Shown here piece after piece: positions 6,078-7,508 of a DNA stretch of 7,508 bases; position 1 is the stretch's first letter; every line of letters starts with the position of its first letter. The DNA is from Woeseiaceae bacterium (GTDB taxonomy: Bacteria > Pseudomonadota > Gammaproteobacteria > Steroidobacterales > Woeseiaceae), in assembly GCA_022615525.1 (NCBI GenBank), contig JAKEGN010000055.1, forward strand, positions 1-7,508. The letters are read 5' to 3'. The notes beneath the pieces were generated by a model. The model ran no database searches. It was not told the origin of the DNA and saw only the letters and a program-made list of their open reading frames with translations. The position numbers and the translations under genes are program-made.

Positions 6078-7001
6078 TCAGCTTTCGTCCCGATACCGCC
6101 TTACGTAGGTCGCCGCAGTGACGAACAACCCACACACCACAAGCCCCAGCCAGAGACCGGGGTTTGCGAGGAATCCGCCGAGATCGACCATGGACAGGAA
6201 GCTGATTCCGGAACGGCCGAGCTCGTGCAGTGCCTTACCATCGTCTGACCAGAGCCCCATTGTATCGATGCCCTGGAATAACGGCATCTTGCCACTGCGG
6301 ATGTAGATCGCATCAGCAAACAGGCGAGTGCCGACCAGCGTTCGCTCCAGCATGGGCAAGAGGATGATCGGCAGGAATGCCACGAGCAAAGGCGACCGCT
6401 TCGTGTACGCCGAAACCAGCAGGAACCAGCCGATGAATGGAGCAAGCCAGAGTGGAATCGCAAGGAGAAAGATCAGGGTCGCCAGCCAGTTGTCGAACAA
6501 CGGCGCTGCCTGCCAGATCAGGTACCCGGCATTGGCACCGCGGAAACTGACCCAGATACTCGTGATGACCAGTACGAGGACATGCGTGGCAGCCAGCACG
6601 GCAAAAGTCACCAGGGGAATGACGAGCATTGCGGTAACGAGCTTGGATATCACTGTCTCCGCGTCAGTGACCGGCACCGAGCGCCAGAACAGGATGCTTT
6701 TGTCCTTCCGCTCGGCATACAGCGAGTCCAGGGAGTAGAAAATCGTCAGCACCCACATCGCCAGGATGAATAACAGCGATACACTCAGCATCAGGACGGT
6801 CATTGCGGACGCGCGTTCCGCTTCGCCGAGATTGGCCGCGCCCAGGAGCGCCACGTCCACGACCTGGTCGAATGCGGACACGGCCACCTGCCCGGTAATC
6901 GACAGCATTGCAATGATCAGCGCGATCACCAGCGGCGTGACATAGATCGCCCTATGCTCCCAGAGCTCGCGTTTCAGGAGTGCTACCTGAGTAGAAATCA
7001 T
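6078..7001 (-). CDS. ABC-2 type transporter permease
   Basis: This 307-residue integral membrane protein has about six hydrophobic segments, at roughly 18-38, 68-92, 119-150, 172-200, 205-220 and 278-300. A long loop of about 60 residues lies before the last one. The cytoplasmic stretch after TM2 (YSLDSLYAERKDKSILFWRSVPVTDAE) is typical of ABC-2 permeases of the ABC exporter class, in which a short elbow helix and this loop couple to the ATPase. ATG 7001 overlaps the stop of the ATPase gene by ATGA and follows AAGGGAG 7 bases upstream, so the two are coupled in translation. The substrate cannot be told from sequence. The gene converges on pspF with 20 bases between the stops and no clear terminator there. 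Confidence 0.9.
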   Translation of the reverse strand: MISTQVALLKRELWEHRAIYVTPLVIALIIAMLSITGQVAVSAFDQVVDVALLGAANLGEAERASAMTVLMLSVSLLFILAMWVLTIFYSLDSLYAERKDKSILFWRSVPVTDAETVISKLVTAMLVIPLVTFAVLAATHVLVLVITSIWVSFRGANAGYLIWQAAPLFDNWLATLIFLLAIPLWLAPFIGWFLLVSAYTKRSPLLVAFLPIILLPMLERTLVGTRLFADAIYIRSGKMPLFQGIDTMGLWSDDGKALHELGRSGISFLSMVDLGGFLANPGLWLGLVVCGLFVTAATYVRRYRDES

Positions 7002-7508
7002 GTTGCCGCTCCCTTGACCTTGGCGACGAACAGGTCGGCAATGCCCGGAGTCCTGAGGTCACCGAAACCCTGCAGCTGATCCCTGGCGATGCCTTCGAAG
7101 GTCATGATCTTCTTGCCGAACATGTCCCGCTCGAATATGGGGTTGAGGCGCCGGGCGCGATCTGCATTCTCACCGGACGCCATCAGTTCCACGTATCGCT
7201 CCGGCAGCTGGTCCATGCTTGAATTCAGCACCACGCGACCATTGTTGATGAACATGACATCCGTCAACAGGTTTTCGATTTCTTCGACCTGGTGAGTCGT
7301 AACGAGAATGGTTCGTTCCTGGTCGAAATAGTCATTCAGTATGTTGCTGTAAAACTCTTTTCTGAAAATGATGTCGAGTCCCAGTGTCGGCTCGTCCAGT
7401 ACCAGCAACCGGGCATCGATGGCCATGATGATCGAAAGGTGCAACTGGGTGACCATGCCTTTCGATAACTCCCTGACCTTCGCATCGCGCCGAACCTTGG
7501 TCTTTGAC
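6998..7508 (-). CDS. ABC transporter ATP-binding protein (N-terminal part missing)
   Basis: The last 169 residues are visible, and the frame stays open to the right edge. The ATG at 7456 is internal, because the ABC signature lies before and across it: VRELSKGMVTQLHL, with LSKGM in place of LSGGQ. Next come Walker B with the catalytic Glu (ARLLVLDEP), the D-loop (TLGLD) and the H-loop (LVTTHQVEE). A C-terminal extension of about 75 residues (from FINNGRVVL) has no recognised domain. Walker A and the Q-loop lie outside the window. The gene overlaps the ABC-2 permease, so the pair should form one exporter, energised by ATP on the cytoplasmic face. The LSKGM form and the neighbour resemble small ABC-2 systems such as YtrB-like ATPases; the substrate is unknown. 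Confidence 0.92.
   Translation of the reverse strand, partial: SKTKVRRDAKVRELSKGMVTQLHLSIIMAIDARLLVLDEPTLGLDIIFRKEFYSNILNDYFDQERTILVTTHQVEEIENLLTDVMFINNGRVVLNSSMDQLPERYVELMASGENADRARRLNPIFERDMFGKKIMTFEGIARDQLQGFGDLRTPGIADLFVAKVKGAAT

Overview
The window is a moderately GC-rich piece of chromosome, most likely from a gammaproteobacterium. The main reasons are a phage-shock (Psp) locus closely resembling the enterobacterial one in PspA, PspB, PspC and PspF, together with a sigma-54 promoter between the divergent pspF and pspA. I cannot name the species. There is no sign of mobile elements, CRISPR arrays, rRNA or tRNA genes.

Layout. (1) 1-2385 (+): the 3' part of a large membrane-bound cyclic-di-GMP protein with an extracytoplasmic sensor region, TM helix, HAMP, PAS, GGDEF (here AGDEF) and EAL domains; its N-terminus is cut by the left edge. 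(2) 2569-2931 (+): a small exported alpha-helical protein of unknown function with its own plausible sigma-70 promoter. (3) 4855 down to 3005 (-): a five-gene psp operon in the order pspA, pspB, a short PspC-domain gene, full pspC, and a small TM/coiled-coil gene. The first four are packed with 2-nt spacing or ATGA overlaps. (4) 4856-5043: the divergent control region with a near-consensus -24/-12 promoter, an IHF-like site and a possible activator site. (5) 5044-6057 (+): pspF, the sigma-54 activator. (6) 7508 down to 6078 (-): an ABC exporter pair, ATPase (cut by the right edge) overlapping its ABC-2 type permease by ATGA, convergent with pspF.

How it works together. By analogy with Escherichia coli, PspA binds and inhibits PspF in unstressed cells. 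Membrane stress sensed through PspB and PspC frees PspF, which then drives the sigma-54 promoter of pspABC. The parts needed for this are visible: the GAFTGA loop, the Trp at the PspA-contact position of PspF, the PspA N-terminal amphipathic helix, and the promoter geometry. The locus departs from the E. coli form in its membrane components. A second PspC domain lacks the C-terminal coil, and a separate 73-residue TM protein carries a tail like that of PspC. No pspD or pspE is present in the operon. The c-di-GMP protein, the small exported protein and the ABC exporter look like independent neighbours.
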